Source: Virgisporangium ochraceum | GTDB taxonomy: Bacteria > Actinomycetota > Actinomycetes > Mycobacteriales > Micromonosporaceae | Reading direction: 5' to 3' | Assembly (NCBI RefSeq): GCF_016863655.1 | Contig: NZ_BOPH01000102.1 | Span: 1 to 64,000 of the forward strand | DNA length: 64,000 nucleotides | Shown here: one piece after another, positions 8,492 through 16,690 of the stretch | How positions within the stretch are numbered: the stretch's first letter is position 1 | Layout of the letters: every line of letters starts with the position of its first letter | Program-made: the position numbers and the translations under genes | The notes under the pieces: generated by a model | What the model was told of the DNA's origin: nothing | What the model saw: only the letters and a program-made list of their open reading frames with translations | Databases searched by the model: none

Positions 8492-8869
8492 CTAGGTGTA
8501 CCAGCCGCGGCAGAGCACGTAGGCGACGGCGGTCGCGACCACGACGGTGCCGTCGATGATGACGTGCTGTACCGCGGTGGGCTTGTCGATGACCGCGAGC
8601 GCGAACACCGTGATCGCGATCTTGTGGACGAACAGCATCTCCCACATGCCGCGCTGCTGCCGCGGTGCCCAGGCGAGCATGCCCCACAGGCCGGCGAACA
8701 CGAGGTAGGCGAAGGTCCGCCAGGCCTGCGTGATCAGGTCGTCGTCGGACGCGTCGGCGATCAGCTGGATGCCCTGCGCGAACGCGCCCAGGGTGGCGAT
8801 CGCGCAGACGGCCAGCAGCGTGCGTCCGATCCGGTCGGCGGTGGGGGAGACGTCGACGTGAGGTGACAC
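8492..8869 (-). CDS. Small four-helix membrane protein, unknown function
   Basis: 125 residues with four hydrophobic segments (LLAVCAIATLGAFAQGIQLI, AYLVFAGLWGMLAW, LFVHKIAITVFALAVI, GTVVVATAVAYVLC). GTG 8869 is chosen because AAAGGA stands five bases upstream. I recognise no domain; it resembles small actinobacterial transport or scaffold membrane proteins only in topology. It is co-directional with, and downstream of, the XRE regulator at 8970. Confidence 0.7.
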   Translation of the reverse strand: MSPHVDVSPTADRIGRTLLAVCAIATLGAFAQGIQLIADASDDDLITQAWRTFAYLVFAGLWGMLAWAPRQQRGMWEMLFVHKIAITVFALAVIDKPTAVQHVIIDGTVVVATAVAYVLCRGWYT

Positions 8870-8969
8870 GGGCGTCCTTTCTCCGTTGTCCGTGACGAGG
8901 TCGGCTCGACCATCGCCGGCCACGGAGGTCGGCCGCATCGGCGAAAACTACGTAGATCGCCCGGCTCCG

Positions 8970-9770
8970 TCAGCCGAGGCGGTCCAGCTTCCGGCGGGCA
9001 CCGGTGCCGGGCCGGGGCGTCAGGACCACGACGCGGAGGTCGGTGTTCAGCGTGGTCAGGACATCGGCGTCCAGCGGGATGTCGCCCACCCGCGGATGCA
9101 CGGCGGTCTTGTGGGCGCTGTCGTGCTCGGCCACCGCGCGCAGCGCCCAGAGGCGGCGGAACCGGTCGTTCCCGGCCAGGCGGGAGACCAGCGCCGCCAC
9201 GTCGGGGTCGTGGGGATAGCGGACGCTGGTGGCGCGCAGGTCGGCCACGAGGGACTGCTCGAAGTACGCGCGCTCGGCGTCGGTCTGGCGGACGCGGGGG
9301 TTGCGGGACTCGAACTGGACGAGCAGGGCGTTGCGGTCGTCGGCGGGCACGCCGTCGGGGTCGCCGAAGACGGCCGCGAACAGCCCGTTCCAGTGCAGCA
9401 GCCGCCACAGGGCGTCGTAGACGGCCACCGGGTTGGCGCCGAGGTGGTCGACGACGCGTCGCAGGCTTCCGGGGACCAGGCGGGGGATCCGGTCCGGCCC
9501 CGTGGCGAAGCCGGCAAGGCGCATCAGGTGCGCCTCCTCGTCGTCGGACAGCCGCAACGCGCGGGCCAGGGAGGCGCAGACCTGCGCCGACGGCGTCGCG
9601 GCGCGACCTTGTTCGAGGCGCGCCACGTACTCGGTGGAGATGCCGGCGAGCATCGCGAGCTCGCCCCGGCGCAGCCCGGCGACGCGACGGGGGGACGCGT
9701 CCGCGAGGCCGACGGCGGCCGGGTCCACCCGGTCGCGCCACGTGCGCAGCGTCGCTCCGAGCTCGTTCAC
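8970..9770 (-). CDS. XRE family regulator with MmyB-like ligand-binding domain
   Basis: 266-residue DNA-binding protein. The helix-turn-helix occupies about residues 25-75, with the hallmark RRGELAMLAGISTEYVARLE. The C-terminal two thirds is the PAS-like MmyB domain (AVYDALWRLLHWNGLFAAVF, RALRAVAEHDS-type helices, GDIPLDADVL), which in relatives binds fatty-acid-like ligands. The start is GTG 9770; another in-frame GTG lies two codons upstream. Its target is probably local: either the divergent VOC gene at 9873 or the small membrane gene downstream. Confidence 0.88.
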   Translation of the reverse strand: MNELGATLRTWRDRVDPAAVGLADASPRRVAGLRRGELAMLAGISTEYVARLEQGRAATPSAQVCASLARALRLSDDEEAHLMRLAGFATGPDRIPRLVPGSLRRVVDHLGANPVAVYDALWRLLHWNGLFAAVFGDPDGVPADDRNALLVQFESRNPRVRQTDAERAYFEQSLVADLRATSVRYPHDPDVAALVSRLAGNDRFRRLWALRAVAEHDSAHKTAVHPRVGDIPLDADVLTTLNTDLRVVVLTPRPGTGARRKLDRLG

Positions 9771-9872
9771 TACCACAGAATCCGCCTCCGGTCGGTCGTG
9801 CAGGGTGGTACCCGTTGTACGCGGAAGATCCGTGCCTTCCACGGCGTCGTCACGCCGTCCATGATGGCGATC

Positions 9873-10349
9873 ATGAGCAGAGTGACCAGGATGAATCACA
9901 TCGGGGTGCCGGTCAGCGATCTGGCGCGGTCGGTGGCGTGGTACGCGGACGTCCTGGGCATCGTGCCCAACGGCGTGACGATCTCGGCCACGAACCCGGC
10001 GATCGGCGCGGTCGTGGAGCTCGAGAACCCGTCGATGCGGGCCTCGTTCGCGCTGGCCGGTGACAACGTTCTCCTGGAGCTCATCCAGTACGACAACCCG
10101 CGGCCGGAGCCCTTCGCCGGTCGCAACTGCGACGTCGGGGTCATGCACCTGTGTTTCGAGGTCGACGACCTCGACGCGGCACACCGTGAGCTGGTGCGGC
10201 GGGGGGTGCACGTCAACGCGGACCCGGTCGTGCTGCGCGACGGCGAGGGTGTCGAGGCCGGTGCGCTGGCCGGAACGAAGATCCTGTACCTGCGCGACCC
10301 CGACGGGATCCAGCTGGAGCTGTTCGAGCTTCCCGACCGGCCGGCCTGA
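9873..10349 (+). CDS. VOC (glyoxalase/bleomycin resistance) family protein
   Basis: 158-residue single-polypeptide VOC fold with two beta-alpha-beta-beta-beta modules. The first starts at MNHIGVPVSDLARSVAWYAD, with the metal-site His, and the second at DVGVMHLCFEVDDLDAAH. The terminal KILYLRDPDGIQLELFE carries the usual metal-ligand Glu. It is likely a dioxygenase, epimerase/lyase or binding protein, not resolvable from sequence alone. Several in-frame ATGs exist (9861, 9864, 9873, 9891) without a strong ribosome site; 9873 is a compromise. It is divergent from the XRE regulator. Confidence 0.85.
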   Translation: MSRVTRMNHIGVPVSDLARSVAWYADVLGIVPNGVTISATNPAIGAVVELENPSMRASFALAGDNVLLELIQYDNPRPEPFAGRNCDVGVMHLCFEVDDLDAAHRELVRRGVHVNADPVVLRDGEGVEAGALAGTKILYLRDPDGIQLELFELPDRPA

Positions 10350-10396
10350 TCGGCGGCGCCCCGGTCGTTCTCCAGGTTTCGGTCGTCCTCGAGATG

Positions 10397-11329
10397 TCAG
10401 TCGTCCTCGAGGTCGAGATGGCGCAGGTCGTCGGCGGTCAGGGACAGGTCGACGGCGGCGACCGCGTCGTCCAGCTCGCCGAGCGTGAGCGGACCGGTCA
10501 GGGCGAAGACGTGCGCCGGCTGGCTGAGGACGTAGGCGAGGGAGATCTGCGCCATGGGTACGCCCCGCCGCGTCGCCATCGCCCGGACCCGCTCCAGCCG
10601 ACGGATGTTGCCGGCGTTGAACCAGACCCGCGCCGGGTCGGTGTCCGGGGGCACGGCGCCGTCGGCGGGTGAGTGCCGGCCGGTGAAGAAGCCGCTGGCC
10701 TGGCTGGACCAGGCGAACAACGCGAGACCGCTGGTCGCGTACCAGCGGCGGGTGGGCGGGTCGGTGGCGGTCAGGCAGCCGGGCCAGGGCGGTTCGTTCC
10801 AGTGCCCGAGGGAGAACTGCGGGCTGCCGGCCGCGAACCCGACCAGGCCGTGCCGCTCGGCGTAGGCGTTCGCCTCGGCGAGGCGGCGCGGTGACCAGTT
10901 CGAGCCGCCGAAGGCCCGCACCTGCCCGGCGCGCAGGTGCTCGTTGAGCCGCTCGACGAACCGCCCGACGGGGACGTCCGGGTTGTCGCGGTGCATCAGG
11001 TAGAGGTCGACGTGGTCGGTTCCCAGGCGCCGCAGGGACCCGTCCAGCTCCGTGCTGACGAGGTCCGGCGTGCACTCGGTGGTGCACGCTCCCTTGCCGA
11101 TGAGGACGATGTCGTCCCGGTTGCCCCGCTCGGCCATCCACGCGCCGACCGTGCGTTCGGCGGCGCCGTTCCCGTAGATGGCGGCGGTGTCCACGCAGTT
11201 GCCGCCCGCGTCGCGGTAGCGGTCGAGGAGCGGGAACCAGTGCGCCGACCGGTCGGGACCGAACGCCATCGAACCGAGGACCAGCCGCGAGACCGGCGTG
11301 TCCAACCCTGCGACGGGCGCGTACCTCAC
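10397..11329 (-). CDS. Aldo/keto reductase
   Basis: 310-residue NADPH-dependent oxidoreductase of the AKR barrel. It shows VDTAAIYGNGAAERTVG (catalytic Asp and Tyr), LIGKGACTT (catalytic Lys), DHVDLYLMHRD (His region) and AFGGSNWS. The late phosphate-binding AGNIRR-like segment is present but degenerate. The start is GTG 11329, overlapping the stop of the upstream acetyltransferase as GTGA, so the two are translationally coupled. The substrate is unknown. Confidence 0.9.
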   Translation of the reverse strand: MRYAPVAGLDTPVSRLVLGSMAFGPDRSAHWFPLLDRYRDAGGNCVDTAAIYGNGAAERTVGAWMAERGNRDDIVLIGKGACTTECTPDLVSTELDGSLRRLGTDHVDLYLMHRDNPDVPVGRFVERLNEHLRAGQVRAFGGSNWSPRRLAEANAYAERHGLVGFAAGSPQFSLGHWNEPPWPGCLTATDPPTRRWYATSGLALFAWSSQASGFFTGRHSPADGAVPPDTDPARVWFNAGNIRRLERVRAMATRRGVPMAQISLAYVLSQPAHVFALTGPLTLGELDDAVAAVDLSLTADDLRHLDLEDD

Positions 11330-11814
11330 GACACCTCCGGGCTGCGCCGCTCGATGAGGACGACGTCGCGCCAGCGCCCGTGGTGGCGGCCCACCCGTTC
11401 GCGGGTGCCGACGACGCGGAACCCGGCCTTCCGGTGCAGCGCGAGGCTGATCGTGTTCTCGGGGAAGATGCCGGACTGGATGGTCCAGATGCCGGCCGCC
11501 TCGGTGGAGGCGACCAACGCGTCCAGCAGCCGCCGGGCGAGGCCGCGGCCGCGTGCCCCCGGATCGACGTAGACGGAGTGCTCGACCACCCCGGCGTACA
11601 CCGGGCGGGTGGAGACCGACGACACGGCGACCCACCCCACCACCGCGCCGCTGTCGTCGACGGCCACGTGGCGGTGGCCGGGGCGCCGCGCCGCGTCGAA
11701 CGCCGGCCAGCCGGGTGCGGTGGTCTCGAAGCTGGCGTGGCCGGTGTCAAGGCCGGCCTGGTAGATCCGCAGCACCGCCCCGGCGTCGCCGGCCTCCATC
11801 GGTCGGATCAGCAT
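11326..11814 (-). CDS. GNAT family N-acetyltransferase, phosphinothricin/L-amino-acid N-acyltransferase type
   Basis: 162 residues. Acetyl-CoA-dependent acylation of an amine is predicted: the protein runs from IRPMEAGDAGAVLRIYQAGL through the acetyl-CoA loop GARGRGLARRLL to FPENTISLALHRKAGFRVVG and RHHGRWRDVVLIERR. The last two blocks mark the PAT/MnaT group, which acylates phosphinothricin, methionine sulfone or similar L-amino acids. ATG 11814 starts the gene; its end overlaps the aldo/keto reductase start by four bases. Whether this copy gives herbicide tolerance or only scavenges amino-acid analogues is unknown. Confidence 0.9.
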   Translation of the reverse strand: MLIRPMEAGDAGAVLRIYQAGLDTGHASFETTAPGWPAFDAARRPGHRHVAVDDSGAVVGWVAVSSVSTRPVYAGVVEHSVYVDPGARGRGLARRLLDALVASTEAAGIWTIQSGIFPENTISLALHRKAGFRVVGTRERVGRHHGRWRDVVLIERRSPEVS

Positions 11815-11918
11815 CCGCGGTTCACCAGGTCGCCCATCGAGCCCCTTCGTCGTCGATCACCGATCGGCGTCGACAACGTACCCCACCCCGGCGTTCGAGC
11901 GGTCCGGTCAGCGGTCGG

Positions 11919-12854
11919 TCAGCGGTGCGCGTCCGTCGGGAGCCGGGTGTCGCGCACGACGGCGACCGGGCACCGCGACGTGTGGATGAGGGCCTGGCTG
12001 GTGGAGCCGAGCAGCAGTCCGGCCACCGGACCCCGTCCGCGGGAGCCGACGACCGCGAGCGCCGCGCCGGACGTCTCGGCGGCCACCAGCACGTCCGGCG
12101 GGCCCTGCAGCAGCCGCTCCTCCACCGCGACGTCGGGGAAGACCGCACGCCACGGCGCGATCGTGTCGGTCACCGAGCGCCAAGCCGCCAGGGCGACGTC
12201 CCGCGCGGCGACGTCGACGGTGGGCACCGCCGCCGACCGCGGGCCGGCGCCGGTGGCGACCAGCGGGATCTGCCACGCGTGCACGGCGACGAGGGCGCAG
12301 CCGCGCCGGGAGGCCTCGAGGAACGCGAACCGCAGGGCCGGTTCGCAGCCGTCGGAGTCGTCGACGGCCACGACCACGGGCCCGGCCGGCGCCGCGTCCC
12401 CGCGGACCACCACCACCGGGCTGTGCGCCGCGGCGACGACCCGCGCGGCGACCGAGTCGAACAGCGTGACCCACCGGTTGCGGTCGTTGGATCCGACGAC
12501 GACCAGAGCGGCGTCCGACGACGCGTCGACGAGCGCCGCCACCGGCGTGTCCGACGCGGTGCGCACGGAGACCGCACACCGCGGCGCGACCCGGGCCGCC
12601 TCGGCGCGCGCGGCCGCGAGCAGCCGGTCCCCGGACGGGCGCGGCCGGTGCAGGCCGACGGTGGCCACCCCGAACGGCCCCGGGATCACCGTGGTCATCG
12701 AGCCCGCGGTGTCCGCGACCGTCGTGGCGTGGACGAGCCGCACCGGGAAGCCGGCCGCGTCCGCGTACCGGGCGGCCCAGCGGACCGCGTCCAGCGCGCC
12801 CGGGGAGTCGTCGACGCCGACGACGACGGGCCGGCCCACCACGTCGGCGTTCAT
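11919..12854 (-). CDS. Tandem-domain universal stress protein (UspA)
   Basis: 311 residues with two Usp domains (about 7-150 and 158-300), each opening with a VVxVDDS strand and acidic pair. The second domain ends in GSRGRGPVAGLLLGSTS, the G-x2-G-x9-G(S/T) ATP-binding motif. The first has GSNDRNRWVTLFDSVAA, which lacks those glycines, so only one domain is likely to bind ATP. Such proteins act in dormancy and redox stress in actinobacteria. It is transcribed alone, divergent from the response regulator at 13003. Confidence 0.92.
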   Translation of the reverse strand: MNADVVGRPVVVGVDDSPGALDAVRWAARYADAAGFPVRLVHATTVADTAGSMTTVIPGPFGVATVGLHRPRPSGDRLLAAARAEAARVAPRCAVSVRTASDTPVAALVDASSDAALVVVGSNDRNRWVTLFDSVAARVVAAAHSPVVVVRGDAAPAGPVVVAVDDSDGCEPALRFAFLEASRRGCALVAVHAWQIPLVATGAGPRSAAVPTVDVAARDVALAAWRSVTDTIAPWRAVFPDVAVEERLLQGPPDVLVAAETSGAALAVVGSRGRGPVAGLLLGSTSQALIHTSRCPVAVVRDTRLPTDAHR

Positions 12855-13002
12855 CGCTGCCCGCCATGGTTCTCGTCCGCTCTGCGCATGCGTTCACGGT
12901 CGCCGCGCAGTGTGACGGTTCCTGCCGGCGTCATATGACACCCTCATGACGATCGGACCGGCACGCGGCCGGACCGTTCGGCGCGGGGCCGCCGGTGCGG
13001 GC

Positions 13003-13704
13003 ATGATGCGAAGGGTGGCAGGCGTACTGGTGATCGAGGACGACGACCGGATCCGGTTGTCGTTGGTGCTGGCCCTGGAGGACGAGGGCTACGCGGCACG
13101 CGGCGCGGAGAGCGCCGAGGAGGGCCTGACGGCACAACGGTCCGAGCCCGCCGACGTGGTGCTGGTCGACCTGATGCTCCCGGGGATGGACGGGTTCGAG
13201 TGCATCCGGGAGCTGCGGCGCGACGCCGACCTGCCGATCGTGGTCGTCAGCGCCCGCGACGACACCCACGACATCGTGGCGGCGCTGGAGGCGGGTGCCG
13301 ACGACTACCTGGTCAAGCCGGTCGCGGTGAAGGAGCTGACGGCGCGGCTGCGGGCGCTGCGACGGCGGGCGAGAACCTCGGCGCGGTCGGGTACGGCGTC
13401 CGGCCCGACGTCGGTGGTCTTCGGGGACCTGGAGATCGTGCCCGCCGGTGGCGAGGTGCGGCTGCGCGGGGAGCCGGTGGCGTTGACGCACACCGAGTTC
13501 CGGTTGCTGTGCGAGCTGGCGAACCATCCGGGTCAGGTGATGTCGCGGCAGCAGCTGCTGCAACGGGTGTGGGAGTACGACTTCGGCGACGAGCGGCTCG
13601 TCGACGTCCACGTCGGACGGTTGCGGCAGAAGATCGAGGACGACTCGCGGGCGCCGCGTCACCTGGTGACCGTCCGCGGCATGGGCTACAAGCTCCAGCG
13701 GTGA
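13003..13704 (+). CDS. OmpR/CseB-like response regulator
   Basis: About 233 residues. The receiver domain has the acidic pair EDDD, phospho-acceptor Asp in VVLVDLMLPGMDG, Ser in VVVSAR and Lys in YLVKP. It is followed by an OmpR winged helix (LTHTEFRLLCELANHPGQVM, VDVHVGRLRQKIEDD, VRGMGYKL). It resembles CseB of the envelope-stress CseBC pair. The start is uncertain: ATG 13003 or 13006, GTG 13015, or a leaderless ATG at 12946 placed just after a GTGACG-16-TATGAC promoter-like pair. The cognate kinase is probably the convergent gene at 14272-15642, an unusual arrangement. Confidence 0.9.
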   Translation: MMRRVAGVLVIEDDDRIRLSLVLALEDEGYAARGAESAEEGLTAQRSEPADVVLVDLMLPGMDGFECIRELRRDADLPIVVVSARDDTHDIVAALEAGADDYLVKPVAVKELTARLRALRRRARTSARSGTASGPTSVVFGDLEIVPAGGEVRLRGEPVALTHTEFRLLCELANHPGQVMSRQQLLQRVWEYDFGDERLVDVHVGRLRQKIEDDSRAPRHLVTVRGMGYKLQR

Positions 13705-13705
13705 C

Positions 13706-14275
13706 TCACGCCGGTGCGAGCAGGTCCGCGTAGGTGAGCGCCGCCATCGGCTGCGCCGACAGCGAGCCGTCCGGGCGCGGAACCTCCAGCGGCTGGTCTC
13801 CGCGGACGAACGCGACCCCGCTGACGTCGGTGCGGGCGGTCAACGTGCAGACGATCTGCCCGAACGCGAGGATCTCGTCGGTGCGGCCGGTGGCGGGAGG
13901 GTCGTCGCCGAGGTCGACGAGGGCGATCGCGCCGGAGCGGCGCACGCCGCGGACGGTCGCCGTTCCCGTCAGCGCGCTGGTGAGGTCGGCGGCCGCCTCC
14001 GACGACGTCGGGCCGGCGAGCAGCGTCCGGGTCAACGCGTCCAGCGGCGTCGCGGGCCCGATCCAGCGGACGACGGGCACCAGCCGGCCGCGCCGGACGA
14101 AGTAGAACGGCTGCGCGACCGACCCGGCCGGCGACGGCGACACCTCGACCACCGGTCCCGTCCCGGGGACGGTGCCGGACGCCGGTAGCGGCCGCGCCTC
14201 GTCCTCGGCCGGGACGCCGCACCCCGCGACCAGCGTGAGGAGAAGGGCGGCGACGACCGCGGACCGCGCGGTCAC
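13706..14275 (-). CDS. GerMN-domain lipoprotein
   Basis: 189-residue secreted lipoprotein. The signal peptide VAALLLTLVAGC ends in a lipobox with Cys near residue 19. A GerMN-like domain follows (PFYFVRRGRLVPVVRW, LTRTLLAGPTSSEAAADLTS, DILAFGQIV-type helix). GTG 14275 overlaps the histidine kinase stop as GTGA, so it is made with the kinase. In relatives such lipoproteins tune extracytoplasmic sensing by the partner kinase (compare CseA and LpqB). It ends one base from the convergent response regulator. Confidence 0.85.
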   Translation of the reverse strand: MTARSAVVAALLLTLVAGCGVPAEDEARPLPASGTVPGTGPVVEVSPSPAGSVAQPFYFVRRGRLVPVVRWIGPATPLDALTRTLLAGPTSSEAAADLTSALTGTATVRGVRRSGAIALVDLGDDPPATGRTDEILAFGQIVCTLTARTDVSGVAFVRGDQPLEVPRPDGSLSAQPMAALTYADLLAPA

Positions 14276-15642
14276 GCCGGCTCCGCGGGAAGGTCGACGC
14301 GGAACCGCGCGCCGCCGCCGGGCCGGTCGTCGACGCTGACCCGGCCGCCGTGCGCGGCGGCGTGCTGCGCCACGATCGCCAGGCCCAGCCCGGTTCCGTC
14401 GGTGCGCCGGCGGGAGTTGGCGTGCCGGCCCCGGAAGAACCGGTCGAACACCGTGGTGCGGTCGGCCGGGTGGACGCCGGGTCCCTCGTCGTCGACCTCG
14501 ACCACGCACACGTGCCGGTCTCCGCCGACGCGCACGGCGGTGGGACCGCCGGCGTACTGGACGGCGTTGTCGAGGAGGTTGTCGAGGATCTGGACGAACC
14601 GCCGCCGGTCGAGGCTCCACGTCCTGGGTGTGCCGTCGGCGACGGTGACGAGCGCGTCGGACAGGCCGCGGGCGGCGCACACCTGGCGCGCCAGCGCGAC
14701 GACGTCGACCGGTGCGCGGTCGGCGGGCTGGTCGCTGCGGGCGAGCTCGAGGAGGTCGTCGACGAGGGCCTGGAACCGGTCGACCTCCTCGGCGACGAGC
14801 TGCGCGGCGACGGCGGTGCGTTCGTCGAGATGTTCGCGCCGGCGGTTCAGCACGCTCGCGGCCGCGCTGAGGGTCTGCAGCGGTGAGCGCAGCTCGTGAC
14901 TGACGTCGGCGGCGAAGCGCCGGTCGCGTTCGAGCCGGGCCGACAGCTCGTCGACCATGTGGTTGAACGAGGTGGTCAGCCGCCCGAGGTCGGGCTCGGT
15001 GGTCGGGTCGAGCCGGGTGCTGTAGCCGCCGGCGGCCACCCGTTCGGCCGCGTCGGCGACGTAGCCGAGCGGTCGGAGCACGCGCCGGGCGCTGTACCAC
15101 CCCAGTCCCGCCCCGCCGGCCGCTACCATCACGGCCACCGCCGTGAGACTGAGGGCCAGCACGTCGAGCGTGCGTTCCAGCTCGCTCAACGAACCGATCT
15201 CGTAGAACACCGCCGACGACGACAGCGGTACGGCGACCACGACCGTCGGGTGCCCGTTCTGGCGGAACCGTTGGACACCCGGTCTACCGTCGGCGACCAG
15301 GCGCTGCAACGACCGGGGGATCGCCTCGGCGATGGTGGCGTCGGCGTTGCGCGCGTACCAGACGCCGTCGCGGTGCACCACCACCCGGCGGTAGTCGCCG
15401 GTGTCGAGCGTGCCCAGCACGTCGGCGACCTCGGCGTCGGCGTCGCGCAGCCCGTCGCCGACGACCGCGGCGTCGGCCATCGCGGCCCGCACGACCGTCC
15501 GTTCCCGCTCCTCCAGCAGCCGGTCGCGCGTCAGCTGGTAGGACACCAGCGCCATGACGGCCGACAGCATCAACGCGCCGGCGGCGAACCCGGCCGTCAC
15601 GCGGGTGCGCAACCCCGCGCGCCCGACCGCTGTGACCCTCAT
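14272..15642 (-). CDS. CseC-like sensor histidine kinase
   Basis: 456 residues. TM1 is at about 15-38, an extracytoplasmic sensor loop at about 39-160 and TM2 at about 165-190. A HAMP linker follows, then HisKA with His in ADVSHELRSPLQ and a HATPase_c domain (N box NLLDNAVQYA, DDEGPGV, GTGLGLAIV). All catalytic motifs are intact. It is followed by the GTGA-coupled GerMN lipoprotein and then, convergently, by the likely partner regulator. The signal is probably envelope integrity, by analogy with CseC. Confidence 0.92.
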   Translation of the reverse strand: MRVTAVGRAGLRTRVTAGFAAGALMLSAVMALVSYQLTRDRLLEERERTVVRAAMADAAVVGDGLRDADAEVADVLGTLDTGDYRRVVVHRDGVWYARNADATIAEAIPRSLQRLVADGRPGVQRFRQNGHPTVVVAVPLSSSAVFYEIGSLSELERTLDVLALSLTAVAVMVAAGGAGLGWYSARRVLRPLGYVADAAERVAAGGYSTRLDPTTEPDLGRLTTSFNHMVDELSARLERDRRFAADVSHELRSPLQTLSAAASVLNRRREHLDERTAVAAQLVAEEVDRFQALVDDLLELARSDQPADRAPVDVVALARQVCAARGLSDALVTVADGTPRTWSLDRRRFVQILDNLLDNAVQYAGGPTAVRVGGDRHVCVVEVDDEGPGVHPADRTTVFDRFFRGRHANSRRRTDGTGLGLAIVAQHAAAHGGRVSVDDRPGGGARFRVDLPAEPA

Positions 15643-15764
15643 GCGTGCATCATCGCGCGGTCACCCGTACGGGTGTCCAGGATTGCCGGCCCCCGCGACC
15701 GGTTGTCACACAACCGTCAAACAAGCGCGCCACCACCGCCATGTACCCCCTGGACGCTGTGGAT

Positions 15765-16115
15765 ATGACGGGACAGACCGCCCACCCGGGGCACGACACC
15801 GCCGTCGCGACGTCGCCGATCCCCCGGCTGGAGCTGATCATCTGTGAGGCGTCGAGCCGGTCCGCGTCGGTGCGCCTCGCCGAACGTGTCGACGAGGCGG
15901 TCACGCTCCGGCCGGAGCACGTGATCGTCGACCTCACGGCCTGCGACAGCCTCAGCGCCGCCGCGATCGGTGTCCTGACGGACGCCCACCGGCGCGTCCG
16001 GCGCTACGGCGGCCGGTTGTCGCTGCGCGGTGCGGGTCCGCGCGTGCGGCGGCTGCTGGACCTGTCCGGCGTCGGCCACGTGTTCGACCTGCTCCCCGCG
16101 GGCGGCCCGCCGTGA
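15765..16115 (+). CDS. STAS-domain anti-anti-sigma factor-like protein
   Basis: About 116 residues: a single STAS domain (VIVDLTACDSLSAAAIGVLT, then RRYGGRLSLRGAGPRVRRLL and LSGVGHVFDLLPA). The DxxxCDSLSAAA segment carries the Ser that anti-sigma kinases phosphorylate in SpoIIAA/RsbV relatives. ATG 15765 or ATG 15741 could be the start. No partner kinase or sigma gene is adjacent; it is a stand-alone regulator, divergent from the CseC-like kinase. Confidence 0.87.
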   Translation: MTGQTAHPGHDTAVATSPIPRLELIICEASSRSASVRLAERVDEAVTLRPEHVIVDLTACDSLSAAAIGVLTDAHRRVRRYGGRLSLRGAGPRVRRLLDLSGVGHVFDLLPAGGPP

Positions 16116-16512
16116 ACGGCGACTCCGCTGTCGTGACGGCGCCGGTGACGCGCGTCGACGACCTCCGTCATGGAACCGTCACATCGTCGTGGGTCGCCCG
16201 CCATACGGCCCGGCCATCCTGGTACCCGCGTCGGTCCGCAATGCCGCACCCGCCGGGTGGAACGCGACCGCGACGCGCCCGTCCTCGACGGAGGCCGGCA
16301 CACCCGTCGCGCGCGGACGTCAGCGCCGAATGACCGTCCGCCACCCGGGCCGCCCCGCCCGCGCCGATCCCCCCGAACCGGCGCGGGCGGGGCCGGTGCG
16401 CGCGGGGGAGGTGGCCGTCCGGTCCGGACGGTTGGCGGTCCCGGCCGTGGGGTAAGTCCACCGGACCGGCGTCGTGCCGACTCGGCCGCGCCGAACGATA
16501 GAGGTGATTCCG
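16116..16512. other. 397-bp interval without a convincing gene
   Basis: Open frames exist on both strands (for example GTG 16112 to 16333), but none shows a recognisable domain or a ribosome site. The end of the interval carries GAGGTGATT, which serves the small gene at 16513. I see no strong hairpin. Confidence 0.4.
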
Positions 16513-16665
16513 ATGGCGTCGTCGTCGTTTGTGAACCGCGTCCTGGCCTTCTTCCGGAGCCCGCAGGGTCGTCGGCTGGTCGACCAGGGGCGTCGGCAGC
16601 TGTCCCAGCCGGGCAACCGCAGCAAGCTCCAGGCGCTTCTCGCCAAGCTGCGCGGCCGCCGCTGA
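16513..16665 (+). CDS. Small basic conserved protein, 50 residues
   Basis: The protein runs from MASSSFVNRVLAFFRSPQG to a KLQALLAKLRGRR end. A clear GAGGTGATT ribosome site stands four bases before ATG 16513. It has an aromatic amphipathic N-terminal helix and an Arg/Lys-rich C terminus. Similar tiny F-x-R-S-P-Q-G-R proteins are common in actinobacteria with no known role; membrane-surface or nucleic-acid contact is conceivable. Confidence 0.7.
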   Translation: MASSSFVNRVLAFFRSPQGRRLVDQGRRQLSQPGNRSKLQALLAKLRGRR

Positions 16666-16690
16666 CAACGTCCGGGCCTAAGCTGGGTCG

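Noticed and set aside
16112-16333. Possible small gene starting GTG 16112
   Set aside because: No ribosome site, no recognisable motif and Arg/Pro-rich end; kept only as part of the unassigned interval.
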